NCBI GenBank assembly: GCA_019752975.1
Contig: JAIELM010000464.1
Span: forward strand, 1 to 6,772
Direction: 5' to 3'
Length of the DNA stretch: 6,772 nucleotides
From: Undibacterium sp.
Lineage (GTDB): Bacteria; Pseudomonadota; Gammaproteobacteria; Burkholderiales; Burkholderiaceae_D
A program made the position numbers and the translations under genes. The notes beneath the pieces are model-generated. The model was not told the DNA's origin. It saw only the letters and a program-made list of their open reading frames with translations, and did not search any database. Positions 1-6,166 of this stretch are shown here, one piece after another; position 1 is the stretch's first letter, and each line of letters opens with the position of its first letter.

Positions 1-1566
1 AGCTGTAAAAATAAAACGACTTCCCGTTCCGACCGTACTCTCTACCCAAATTTGTCCGCCCATCAATTCTACCAATTTGCGCGAAATCGTCAGGCCCAAA
101 CCAGTCCCCCCATATCGACGCGTAGTGGTGGTATCTGCTTGAGTAAATGCGGTAAAGAGTCTAGCAATTTGTTCCGCGCTCAATCCAATACCAGTATCTC
201 TGACTTCAAAGCGCAGCACCACATACTCAGCATTTTTTTCTATACAAGTGATCCCTAAGCGAATCTCCCCGCTCGCTGTAAATTTAATCGCGTTATCGGT
301 TAAATTCAGTAAAATTTGTCCTAAGCGCATCTCATCTCCCACAAGACTCATGGGTACTTGTGAGGAGACGTCGAACAGGAGTTCTAGACCTTTCCCTTCG
401 GCTTTAAGTACTGACAAGCTTGATAGGCGATCCAACACCTGTTGCAAGGGAAAGACCCGATTATCAAACGCCAACTTACCTGACTCTATCTTAGAAAAAT
501 CGAGGACATCATTAATAATGCCCAACAAACCCACAGCGGCGGTGTTCACTTTACTGAGGTAATTGCGCTGCTTGTCGTTGAGGTCAGTGCGCAGAGTGAG
601 TTCGGTCATGCCGATAATGGCATTCATCGGAGTGCGAATCTCATGACTGATATTGGCTAAAAAATCGCTCTTACTTTGATTCGCTTCATCTGCAATCCTT
701 TTAGCATCCAATAGCGCCGCAAGCGTCTGGTCACGTACGCTCATCATCTGCCTTAAGCTTGCGCTCATCTCGTTCAAAGCGATTTGCAATTGGCCTACTT
801 CATCATCGCCGTGTAAAGTGGCATGTGCATCTAAATCTCCTGCAGCGATACGTTTTGCTATCGCCACCGCTTCATCCAAAGGATGTACGATACTACTTCG
901 TATCATGGCGACAAAACCTATCGATACGAATAGAAAAAACAGACCTAATCCAATTTGAAATTCACTCGCTGAACGTATATGTTGCTGAGCCCAATCACGC
1001 TCTTTTTCCTCACGAATTTTTGCCAGTACCACCACCTTGTCAATAGCCACTCTATGCGCTTCATAGTTTTGCATCATCTGCTGCAAGCTGCGTTCAGCAG
1101 CGCTAGCATCTTTTGCGTCCAACGCAGGCAAATATTGATTAAAGGCGAGCTCGTAAAAGGCCACTGCAGGCCTATACGCTTGGTTCAATAAAACCTCTGC
1201 TAAGCCTTCACCAATATCCGCTTTACTCCATTGCTCATGATTGGCAAGATATTCTTGATGCAAAATCTTAAGGCGGGTTTTTAAAGCCTCGTAATTCGAG
1301 ACATCTGAAGGATTTTTAAGTTGAAGACAAACCAAATAGGATTCAATGATATAGGCGGGAGGAGGCAATACGTCAGAGGTCAAATCCTTGCTTTGCCCTA
1401 TTCGATCAGAGACTGGGCCACCTACTTTGACTTCATTTAAGGTCATGGTAGACCAAACACCATAACAAAAAAAACCTAAGGCAAAAATACTAATGAGTAG
1501 ACTAAGACGATGAACCAGTTTAAGTTGGCGTAGCCACGTGATGATCTTGGATTGTAACCAACTCAT
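1..1566 (-). CDS. Membrane-bound sensor histidine kinase, probably hybrid, 3' end cut by the window edge
   Basis: The minus frame is open from the ATG at 1566 to position 1 (522 residues, no stop), so the C-terminus is missing. Seen in order: a first membrane segment at about residues 21-38, an extracytoplasmic region at about 40-200, a second membrane segment at 203-222, and a HAMP linker at about 223-276 with the [20 protein letters not shown] pattern. The HisKA domain follows with phospho-acceptor His308 in [16 protein letters not shown]. The HATPase_c domain has an N box (NLTDNAIKF, 421-429), G1 (DTGIGL, 457-462), F box (about 470-475) and G2 (YGGTGLGL, 485-492). All residues for autophosphorylation and ATP binding are present. 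The H-box wording and its layout match hybrid kinases such as the BarA type, so one or more receiver domains probably follow outside the window; this is inferred. The extracytoplasmic part contains [15 protein letters not shown], a motif I recall from sensor regions of chemoreceptors and kinases in related bacteria. The ligand is unknown. Start choice rests on an AAGGAG ribosome site 5 nt upstream. Confidence 0.95.
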   Translation of the reverse strand, partial: MSWLQSKIITWLRQLKLVHRLSLLISIFALGFFCYGVWSTMTLNEVKVGGPVSDRIGQSKDLTSDVLPPPAYIIESYLVCLQLKNPSDVSNYEALKTRLKILHQEYLANHEQWSKADIGEGLAEVLLNQAYRPAVAFYELAFNQYLPALDAKDASAAERSLQQMMQNYEAHRVAIDKVVVLAKIREEKERDWAQQHIRSASEFQIGLGLFFLFVSIGFVAMIRSSIVHPLDEAVAIAKRIAAGDLDAHATLHGDDEVGQLQIALNEMSASLRQMMSVRDQTLAALLDAKRIADEANQSKSDFLANISHEIRTPMNAIIGMTELTLRTDLNDKQRNYLSKVNTAAVGLLGIINDVLDFSKIESGKLAFDNRVFPLQQVLDRLSSLSVLKAEGKGLELLFDVSSQVPMSLVGDEMRLGQILLNLTDNAIKFTASGEIRLGITCIEKNAEYVVLRFEVRDTGIGLSAEQIARLFTAFTQADTTTTRRYGGTGLGLTISRKLVELMGGQIWVESTVGTGSRFIFTA

Positions 1567-1571
1567 TCCGA

Positions 1572-1577
1572 CTCCTT
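1572..1577 (-). promoter_or_regulatory. Ribosome binding site of the histidine kinase gene
   Basis: AAGGAG on the minus strand, 5 nt before the ATG at 1566. It is the best Shine-Dalgarno match in the window and supports that ATG as the start. Confidence 0.7.
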
Positions 1578-1599
1578 GGCGGCTTCTCTTTGTTGACTA

Positions 1600-1630
1600 A
1601 GTATAAACAGTGACGGTCAAAAATACGCAA
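1600..1630 (-). promoter_or_regulatory. Weak candidate sigma-70-type promoter for the kinase gene
   Basis: On the minus strand TTGCGT (1630-1625) and TATACT (1605-1600) are separated by 19 nt, longer than the preferred 17. A TTGACC also occurs just upstream of TATACT, but it is only 9 nt away and cannot serve as its -35. Matches of this quality arise by chance, so this is only a suggestion. Confidence 0.2.
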
Positions 1631-1783
1631 CAACGCTATAGTCTGGTTTGCGTAAGTCCTATCCATGCTAAGTGATTCAATGCACCATTACAATGATCTT
1701 GGAGGTATTTTATCGGCAGATGTTGGATCAAAGCCAAACACTGTCTCCATTACGCGAATTTACCCCCAAGACCTCTCCCCTAG

Positions 1784-3802
1784 CTACTGCGCAAAGCGCA
1801 ACAAAGCGGCACCCTCAGTCACTTGATCCGCTACCGCATACAGAACTTCCTCGATCACACCATCATGTGGCGCGGTGATGGTGTGCTCCATTTTCATCGC
1901 TTCCATAATCAGCAAAGCATCACCCTTTTGCACCTCTTGACCCGCGTTCACTAGCACTGCGACGATTTTCCCTGGCATGGGGGCGCTTAAACCACCGGCG
2001 TGAGCTTCCGCTTCACCAGCATGGGCCAAGGCATCCAGATAATCTAATCTGAGGTGTTGACCTTGTTGGAAAATATGAAAATGCTCGCCTTCCTTACCAT
2101 CGCGCACCACCGTCGCCGCTAAGCTGAGCTCACCTAGACTGAGAACAAAATCCTGTCCATTCACCGAATTCAAGCGCACTTGAAGGCTATTTTCGTTTTG
2201 CGTGATTTTCCATCCGGTTGCTTGGTAAGTCACTTGCACAGTAAGAATTTCTTCTTCATGCGCAAATTGCAATTGCCTTTGCAACTGGCTATTCATGCGC
2301 CAGCCCGCTGTGTTCTGCCAAGGATCACCTACGCTTGCTGCATTCACCTCAGCCTGCATTAAGGCCACGCTAGCAAACGCCAAACTGATTAAAGTCGCGG
2401 GTAAAGGCACAGGAAATAAATGGGCTTGATTACGCTCTATTAATCCAGTATCCAAATCGGCTTGCGCAAAAGCTGGGCTGCTAATCAGTCGGGACAAGAA
2501 AGCGATATTGGTGTGCACGCCAACAATTTGATACTCCGCTAAAGCTTGTGCCATGCGACTCAAGGCTTGCTTTCTATCCTTGCCCCAAACGATCAATTTG
2601 GCAATCATAGGATCGTAAAACGGCGAGATCGCATCACCTTCACGTACGCCACTATCAATGCGACAATCCGCAGGCGTCGCACCAGCTAATTCAAAACCTA
2701 CTTGAAAATTCACTGCGGAGGGAGTACGCAAATGCTGTAACTGACCAATCGCCGGCAAAAAGCCTTTTTCAGGATTTTCCGCGTAGATACGAGCTTCTAA
2801 GGCATGTCCATGAATGTTTAATTGCGTCTGTAATAGCGGCAATTGCTCACCGTAAGCGACCCGTAGTTGCCACTCAACTAGATCGGTAGCGGTGATCATC
2901 TCGGTCACTGGATGTTCAACCTGCAGGCGTGTATTCATTTCCATAAAATAGAAAGTATGGTCTTGATTGACGATAAATTCTACCGTGCCCGCACCAACAT
3001 AACCGACCGCTTTTGCTGCAGCCACTGCAGCCTGCCCCATCGCACTGCGACGCTCTTCTGTCATCCCTGGCGCAGGTGCTTCCTCCAAGACTTTTTGATG
3101 ACGACGCTGCACCGAGCAATCGCGTTCAAACAAGTACACACAATTGCCCTTAGTATCGGCAAAAACTTGTATCTCGATATGACGCGGGCGCTGTAAATAT
3201 TTTTCGACTAGAACCTTATCGTCACCAAATGAATTGATCGCCTCACGCTTACAAGAAGCCAGTGCTTCTATAAAATCCGCAGAATGATCCACCACGCGCA
3301 TGCCCTTACCGCCGCCGCCAGCACTGGCTTTGAGCAAAACGGGGTAGCCCATTTTATCGGCCTCATTGTGCAAAAAATCTGGCTCTTGATTCTCACCGTG
3401 ATAGCCAGGCACCAGCGGTACGCCTGCTTGCTCCATCAAGGTTTTTGCCGCAGATTTGCTTCCCATCGCCTCTATCGCCGAGGCAGGTGGTCCGATAAAC
3501 ACCAGTCCGGCGGCATGGCAAGCCTGAGCAAAATCACTGTTTTCGGAAAGAAATCCATAGCCGGGATGAATCGCCTGCGCTCCGCTCGCTAAAGCTACTT
3601 GAATAATTTTTTCGTAGCGTAGATAGCTCTCTTTTGCAGGAGCCGCGCCCAGCAAAACCGCCTCATCGCACATCGCGACATGCTTAGCTTTGGCATCCGC
3701 TTCGGAATACACAGCGACAGTTTTGATACCCATTTTGCGCGCGGTAGCAGCAACACGACAAGCGATTTCGCCACGATTGGCGATCAGGATTTTGGTGAAC
3801 AT
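1784..3802 (-). CDS. mccA: Biotin-dependent acyl-CoA carboxylase alpha subunit, most likely methylcrotonyl-CoA carboxylase (biotin carboxylase plus biotin carrier)
   Basis: 672 residues, the usual length for MCC alpha subunits. The N-terminal biotin carboxylase starts MFTKILIANRGEIACRVA. It has the ATP-grasp glycine loop KASAGGGGKGM (158-168), the ERDCSVQRRHQK stretch (226-237), the catalytic MEMNTRLQVEHPVTE block (287-301) and Arg338 in ALEARIYAENP. A linker region follows with DPW...GWRMN (493-504), a pattern I associate with MCC-type subunits. The C-terminal biotinyl domain (about 603-672) has SAPMPGK and EAMKM, whose Lys637 is the biotin attachment site. The protein carboxylates its own biotin with ATP and bicarbonate. 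A beta subunit, not in this window, then transfers the carboxyl group to 3-methylcrotonyl-CoA in leucine breakdown. Propionyl-, geranyl- or acetyl-CoA carboxylase alpha subunits share this architecture, so the substrate is inferred. No liuA, liuB or liuC gene is adjacent; the upstream neighbour is bioB across a 518-nt gap. The start is fixed by the conserved N-terminus. The ribosome site is weak (GAAAG upstream), which may mean modest translation. Confidence 0.9.
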   Translation of the reverse strand: MFTKILIANRGEIACRVAATARKMGIKTVAVYSEADAKAKHVAMCDEAVLLGAAPAKESYLRYEKIIQVALASGAQAIHPGYGFLSENSDFAQACHAAGLVFIGPPASAIEAMGSKSAAKTLMEQAGVPLVPGYHGENQEPDFLHNEADKMGYPVLLKASAGGGGKGMRVVDHSADFIEALASCKREAINSFGDDKVLVEKYLQRPRHIEIQVFADTKGNCVYLFERDCSVQRRHQKVLEEAPAPGMTEERRSAMGQAAVAAAKAVGYVGAGTVEFIVNQDHTFYFMEMNTRLQVEHPVTEMITATDLVEWQLRVAYGEQLPLLQTQLNIHGHALEARIYAENPEKGFLPAIGQLQHLRTPSAVNFQVGFELAGATPADCRIDSGVREGDAISPFYDPMIAKLIVWGKDRKQALSRMAQALAEYQIVGVHTNIAFLSRLISSPAFAQADLDTGLIERNQAHLFPVPLPATLISLAFASVALMQAEVNAASVGDPWQNTAGWRMNSQLQRQLQFAHEEEILTVQVTYQATGWKITQNENSLQVRLNSVNGQDFVLSLGELSLAATVVRDGKEGEHFHIFQQGQHLRLDYLDALAHAGEAEAHAGGLSAPMPGKIVAVLVNAGQEVQKGDALLIMEAMKMEHTITAPHDGVIEEVLYAVADQVTEGAALLRFAQ

Positions 3803-3872
3803 GGTGAATGCTTTCGAATTTAGAACAAATAAGGCAGAAAAGCGCAGCAGCTTCCGCCGTCGGTCAAACTAT

Positions 3873-3899
3873 TAATACTACTAGTGCTACTAATATTAC
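3873..3899. repeat. Degenerate 9-nt A+T-rich tandem periodicity upstream of the carboxylase gene
   Basis: Three consecutive units, TAATACTAC, TAGTGCTAC and TAATATTAC, with a weaker fourth (CAATAATGG, 3900-3908). It lies 71-97 nt upstream of the carboxylase ATG. It could be an A+T-rich promoter or UP-type element, a protein-binding array or chance. Confidence 0.45.
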
Positions 3900-3902
3900 C
3901 AA
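3875..3902 (-). promoter_or_regulatory. Weak candidate promoter for the carboxylase gene
   Basis: Minus-strand TTGGTA (3902-3897) and TAGTAT (3880-3875) are 16 nt apart, each matching 4 of 6 consensus positions, in the most A+T-rich part of the interval. It would give a leader of roughly 65 nt. I do not see a convincing binding palindrome for LiuR or another leucine-pathway regulator. Confidence 0.2.
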
Positions 3903-3969
3903 TAATGGCCGGTAATTGTTCAGTCCACTGTGACTAAGTTGAAAATGAGTTCCCTCACATTCTCCTTTA

Positions 3970-3981
3970 TGTCATTCCCGA
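3970..3981. repeat. Lone dRS3-like half-site (TGTCATTCCCGA)
   Basis: The 12-mer matches one arm of the common betaproteobacterial/neisserial ATTCCC...GGGAAT repeat with its typical GTC flank. No matching GGGAATGACA arm follows nearby, so it may be a broken copy or chance. A related, more complete inverted repeat lies at 4201-4223. Confidence 0.35.
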
Positions 3982-4022
3982 GGTCCTGAGGTTGTCGCGA
4001 AAGGTCAAAATCAGAGACAAAG

Positions 4023-4123
4023 CCCCTCAACGCCGAGACGCAGAGACGCTGAGAAAATCGGAGAAAACCTCTGCGTTGCTCTGCGTCTCGGTGCCTCGGC
4101 GTTGAGGGGTTTTCGGTTTTTTT
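4023..4123. repeat. Long palindrome of 8-nt modules, terminator-like on the plus strand
   Basis: A perfect 15-bp pair joins CCCCTCAACGCCGAG (4023-4037) with CTCGGCGTTGAGGGG (4095-4109). Inside it ACGCAGAG (4038-4045) pairs with CTCTGCGT (4080-4087 region), leaving one extra 8-nt module (about GCACCGAG as complement) bulged on the right arm. A further ACGCTGAG/CTCTGCGT pairing has one mismatch. Read in steps of eight, the left arm is CGCCGAGA, CGCAGAGA, CGCTGAGA and the right arm has four related complements, so the arms can pair in more than one register. On the plus strand the stem is followed by TTTTCGGTTTTTTT (4110-4123), like an intrinsic terminator. On the minus strand, the direction of the neighbouring genes, only CTTTGTCTCT follows. 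I recall similar CGCAGAGACGCAGAG-type sequences as dispersed repeats in many bacterial genomes. Function unknown. Confidence 0.8.
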
Positions 4124-4200
4124 CTCAATTCATCCGTTTTGCGACAGCCTCTCCTGATCGGAAATCCACTGGCATTCGTTACTTAACAAAAGTCCCTAGA

Positions 4201-4223
4201 TTCCCGATTAAAGCACTCGGGAA
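4201..4223. repeat. dRS3-like inverted repeat
   Basis: TTCCCGA (4201-4207) and TCGGGAA (4217-4223) form a perfect 7-bp inverted repeat around a 9-nt loop. With the preceding A the core is ATTCCC...GGGAA. The right flank AGACAG differs by one base from the TGACAG usual in this repeat type. Elements like this are dispersed in Neisseria (dRS3) and other proteobacteria and can be targets for phage or element insertion. Confidence 0.6.
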
Positions 4224-4283
4224 AGACAGCTTACATAGCGATCCGAATAATTACCTTGGCCGACAAAATGACGTAACCGGAAA

Positions 4284-4322
4284 GGCGGAAGGCTTTACGC
4301 TTTTCCGCCCTACTTTTTTTTT
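4284..4322. terminator. Hairpin at the end of the bio operon, possibly a bidirectional terminator
   Basis: GGCGGAA (4284-4290) pairs with TTCCGCC (4303-4309), and an inner GC/GC pair can close a small loop with a bulge. On the plus strand the stem leads into a nine-T run (4314-4322) that runs into the bioB stop codon. On the minus strand the A-run comes first and the stem is followed by the poorer TTTCCGGTT. Position directly behind bioB argues for a role ending the bio transcript, but the stronger U-tract faces the other way. Direction is therefore left open. Confidence 0.55.
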
Positions 4323-5412
4323 AACTACATGAGCCCGTTTTTTGCTCCACTACACCACGGGTTTTTAAGCCTAATTTTGCGAGTAAAACCTTATCGTCCT
4401 CTGCCTCGGGATTGGAAGTCGTCAGTAATTTATCGCCATAAAAAATCGAATTAGCACCGGCTAAAAAGCACATGGCCTGTACTGCTTCGCCCATTTGTCT
4501 ACGTCCTGCCGACAAGCGCACACGCGCCTTGGGCATGGTAATACGTGCCACCGCAATGGTGCGTACAAACTCCAAAGGATCGAGCGGATCTATACCATAC
4601 AAAGGCGTACCTTCCACTTGCACCAAATGATTCACTGGTACCGACTCTGGATAGGGATTGAGATTGGCTAATTGGGCGATCAAGCCTGCTCGTTGACGGC
4701 GGGTTTCGCCCATACCGACAATACCGCCGCAACATACCTTGAGTCCGGCTGTACGCACATGCCCCAAAGTATCTAAGCGATCTTGATAGTCACGCGTGGA
4801 AATAACATTATCGTAAAACTCTGGCGCAGTATCTAGATTGTGATTGTAATAATCGAGTCCCGCATCTTTCAAACGCTGCGCTTGCTCTTCCTTTAGCATG
4901 CCTAGAGTGGCACAAGTTTCTAGTCCCATCGCCTTCACTTCACGCACCATCACTTCAACTTTTTCCATGTCACGGTCTTTCGGTGAACGCCATGCGGCAC
5001 CCATACAAAACCGTGTTGCGCCACTTTCACGTGCCGCTTTGGCAGCATCTAAAACTTGGCGCACGTCGAGCATTTTTTTCGCTTCCACGCCGGTGTCGTA
5101 GCGTGCCGCTTGAGGGCAATAACCGCAGTCTTCCTCACAGCCACCAGTTTTAATCGAGAGCAAAGTCGCCAATTCGACATCGGCATTGGGAAAATGTTCG
5201 CGATGTAACTGCTGCGCCTTGAATAAGAGATCGTTAAAAGGAAGATCAAATAAGGCTAGTACATCATCGACCGGCCAAGTCTCGGCCTCAATTTTTTTGA
5301 TCGGCGCTTGAAAACTCAGAGGCGCAGTCACTTCGGTATTCACTATCGTTGCTATCGTTGCTGTCGTTGCTGTCGTTGCTGTCGTTGCTGTCGTTGCTAT
5401 CGTTTCCATCAT
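4321..5412 (-). CDS. bioB: Biotin synthase (radical SAM), with an N-terminal Thr/Ala repeat extension
   Basis: 363 residues. The enzyme inserts sulfur into dethiobiotin to make biotin, the last step of the pathway. The radical-SAM CxxxCxxC motif is Cys92, Cys96, Cys99 in [12 protein letters not shown]. The [2Fe-2S] ligands of the family are Cys136 (TRFCMGAAW), Cys167 (LETCATLG), Cys227 ([12 protein letters not shown]) and Arg299 (VRLSAGR). YNHNLDT (189-195) is also conserved, so the enzyme should be active. Compared with E. coli BioB these residues are shifted by 39, because the first ~30 residues are a low-complexity Met-Glu-Thr-Ile-Ala-(Thr-Thr-Ala)n tract encoded by a 9-nt tandem repeat. 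The C-terminus is shorter than in E. coli. The gene begins 7 nt after the bioD stop, behind AGAGAG, and starts ATG ATG, so either Met may be used. GTG codons 24 and 28 are alternative starts that would skip the repeat, but neither has a clear ribosome site. Third visible gene of a bioF-bioD-bioB operon. Confidence 0.96.
   Translation of the reverse strand: MMETIATTATTATTATTATIATIVNTEVTAPLSFQAPIKKIEAETWPVDDVLALFDLPFNDLLFKAQQLHREHFPNADVELATLLSIKTGGCEEDCGYCPQAARYDTGVEAKKMLDVRQVLDAAKAARESGATRFCMGAAWRSPKDRDMEKVEVMVREVKAMGLETCATLGMLKEEQAQRLKDAGLDYYNHNLDTAPEFYDNVISTRDYQDRLDTLGHVRTAGLKVCCGGIVGMGETRRQRAGLIAQLANLNPYPESVPVNHLVQVEGTPLYGIDPLDPLEFVRTIAVARITMPKARVRLSAGRRQMGEAVQAMCFLAGANSIFYGDKLLTTSNPEAEDDKVLLAKLGLKTRGVVEQKTGSCS
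5345..5404 (-). repeat. 9-nt tandem repeat in the bioB N-terminus
   Basis: Six full consecutive copies (5345-5398) of RTCGTTGCT on the plus strand, four with G and two with A in the first position, then six more matching bases. On the coding strand the unit is ACGACAGCA, read as Thr-Thr-Ala. The unit is a multiple of three, so gain or loss of copies changes peptide length but not the frame. Confidence 0.92.
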
Positions 5413-5419
5413 TTTCTCT

Positions 5420-6166
5420 CTACTTCAAAAAATTCAAATCTAAATAGGCCAATGCACCTTGCGCTCGAGTCTGTAGCGCTAATTGTGGAATCCGCGGAAT
5501 CACACCCAAGCACGGAGCAGCAATATGTTGACTCAAGGCTTGTACATTTTCGTCAAAATACGCCATCTCTGCATCTACGGTATTTGCCACCCACGCATGC
5601 AACTTCAAACCACTAGCGGCAATCGCTTGCGCCGTCAATAAGGCATGATTGATACAGCCTAGGCGCATGCCAACCACCATAATCACTGGCAATGCCAAGG
5701 CTTGCGCTAGATCTACCGTCGTTAGTTGTGCGACCGATTCAGTACTCATTTGGGCACCCATTTGAGCACTTAATTGAGCACTTAAGGGTACGCAAAACCC
5801 GCCCACGCCTTCCACCAATACCACATCAGCTAGCTCACATAATCGTCCGTAAGAACGAAGTATAGGCGGCAATTCTATCTGAGCATTTTCTCTTTGTGCT
5901 GCGATATGTGGCGCGCAGGCTGTATGGAATAAATACGGTACGACTAACTGCTGCTCTACTTTGACACTAGCGGCTGCGATCAAACTTTCCACGTCTTCGT
6001 TATGCCACACACCGTCAAGCAATTCCGCACCAGCAGCAATCGGCTTCATCCCTACGGTGCTCAAGCCTTGTTGAGCTAAGCCAAGTAGCAGGGCTGAGGT
6101 GACAAAAGTCTTACCAATCTCGGTATCTGTTCCCGTAATAAAAAAATGCTGTTTGGCTAGACTCAT
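5420..6166 (-). CDS. bioD: ATP-dependent dethiobiotin synthetase
   Basis: 248 residues from the ATG at 6166. BioD closes the ureido ring of dethiobiotin from 7,8-diaminononanoate, CO2 and ATP in the cytoplasm. Seen: the P-loop GTDTEIGKT (12-20), GMKPIAAG with the conserved Lys41, the Asp58 region (HNEDVESL), [11 protein letters not shown] (118-128, Glu119) and [17 protein letters not shown] (from about 166). All fit the family. Between VPL and the DLAQAL helix lies an unusual stretch [20 protein letters not shown] (129-148), about 20 residues that compact homologues lack, encoded by a 12-nt DNA repeat. It sits at the loop after the Glu motif and should be tolerated. Start choice: an in-frame GTG exists at 6172, but the ATG at 6166 overlaps the bioF stop as ATGA and has TTGGAG 5 nt upstream, which the GTG cannot use. 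The gene is thus translationally coupled to bioF and followed after 7 nt by bioB. Confidence 0.95.
   Translation of the reverse strand: MSLAKQHFFITGTDTEIGKTFVTSALLLGLAQQGLSTVGMKPIAAGAELLDGVWHNEDVESLIAAASVKVEQQLVVPYLFHTACAPHIAAQRENAQIELPPILRSYGRLCELADVVLVEGVGGFCVPLSAQLSAQMGAQMSTESVAQLTTVDLAQALALPVIMVVGMRLGCINHALLTAQAIAASGLKLHAWVANTVDAEMAYFDENVQALSQHIAAPCLGVIPRIPQLALQTRAQGALAYLDLNFLK
5744..5785 (-). repeat. 12-nt imperfect tandem repeat inside bioD
   Basis: Three units, ACTCATTTGGGC (5744-5755), ACCCATTTGAGC (5756-5767) and ACTTAATTGAGC (5768-5779), then a half unit ACTTAA (5780-5785). The coding strand reads as alternating Ser/Gly-Ala-Gln-Leu/Met. Frame-neutral, since each unit is four codons. 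Confidence 0.8.

Larger units (their letters stand above)
1567..1783. other. Spacer between the carboxylase gene and the kinase gene
   Basis: 217 nt with no credible gene on either strand. I see no stem-loop plus T-run behind the carboxylase stop at 1784-1786, so read-through into the kinase is possible. The kinase-proximal part holds the ribosome site and a weak promoter candidate. Confidence 0.6.
3803..4320. other. 518-nt non-coding repeat island between bioB and the carboxylase gene
   Basis: No frame here looks like a real protein on either strand. From high to low coordinates it holds a hairpin directly behind bioB (4284-4322), a 7-bp dRS3-like inverted repeat (4201-4223), a long modular palindrome with a plus-strand T-run (4023-4123), a lone GTCATTCCCGA half-site (3970-3981) and an A+T-rich 9-nt periodicity (3873-3899). 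The carboxylase gene must start from a promoter within it or depend on read-through from bioB. The mix of palindromes suggests accumulated small mobile or REP-like elements rather than one regulatory leader. Confidence 0.75.

Noticed and set aside
248..1191. Plus-strand frames opposite the histidine kinase
   Set aside because: The minus frame gives a continuous kinase with all its motifs; the opposite frames are antisense shadows without family resemblance.
2916..3119. Second minus-strand frame inside the carboxylase gene
   Set aside because: It lies out of frame within the catalytic block of the biotin carboxylase domain and has no independent support.
3803..4320. Riboswitch or biotin-repressor site upstream of the carboxylase gene
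   Set aside because: I could not find a recognisable BirA, BioR or LiuR operator or a known riboswitch core; the palindromes present look like repeats and terminators.
4102..4332. Plus-strand frame of 76 codons between the palindrome and bioB
   Set aside because: It starts inside the palindrome stem, crosses the dRS3-like repeat and the hairpin T-run, has no ribosome site and resembles no family I know.
5345..5404. Phase variation or a CRISPR-like array at the bioB repeat
   Set aside because: The 9-nt unit keeps the frame whatever the copy number, so it cannot switch the gene off, and there are no spacers between copies.
5308..5616. Plus-strand frame rich in Cys-Arg repeats, looking like a small cysteine-rich protein
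   Set aside because: It is the antisense of the bioB 9-nt repeat and bioD 3' end. The Cys/Arg pattern is a by-product of the GTCGTTGCT unit, and bioB/bioD are certain in this region.
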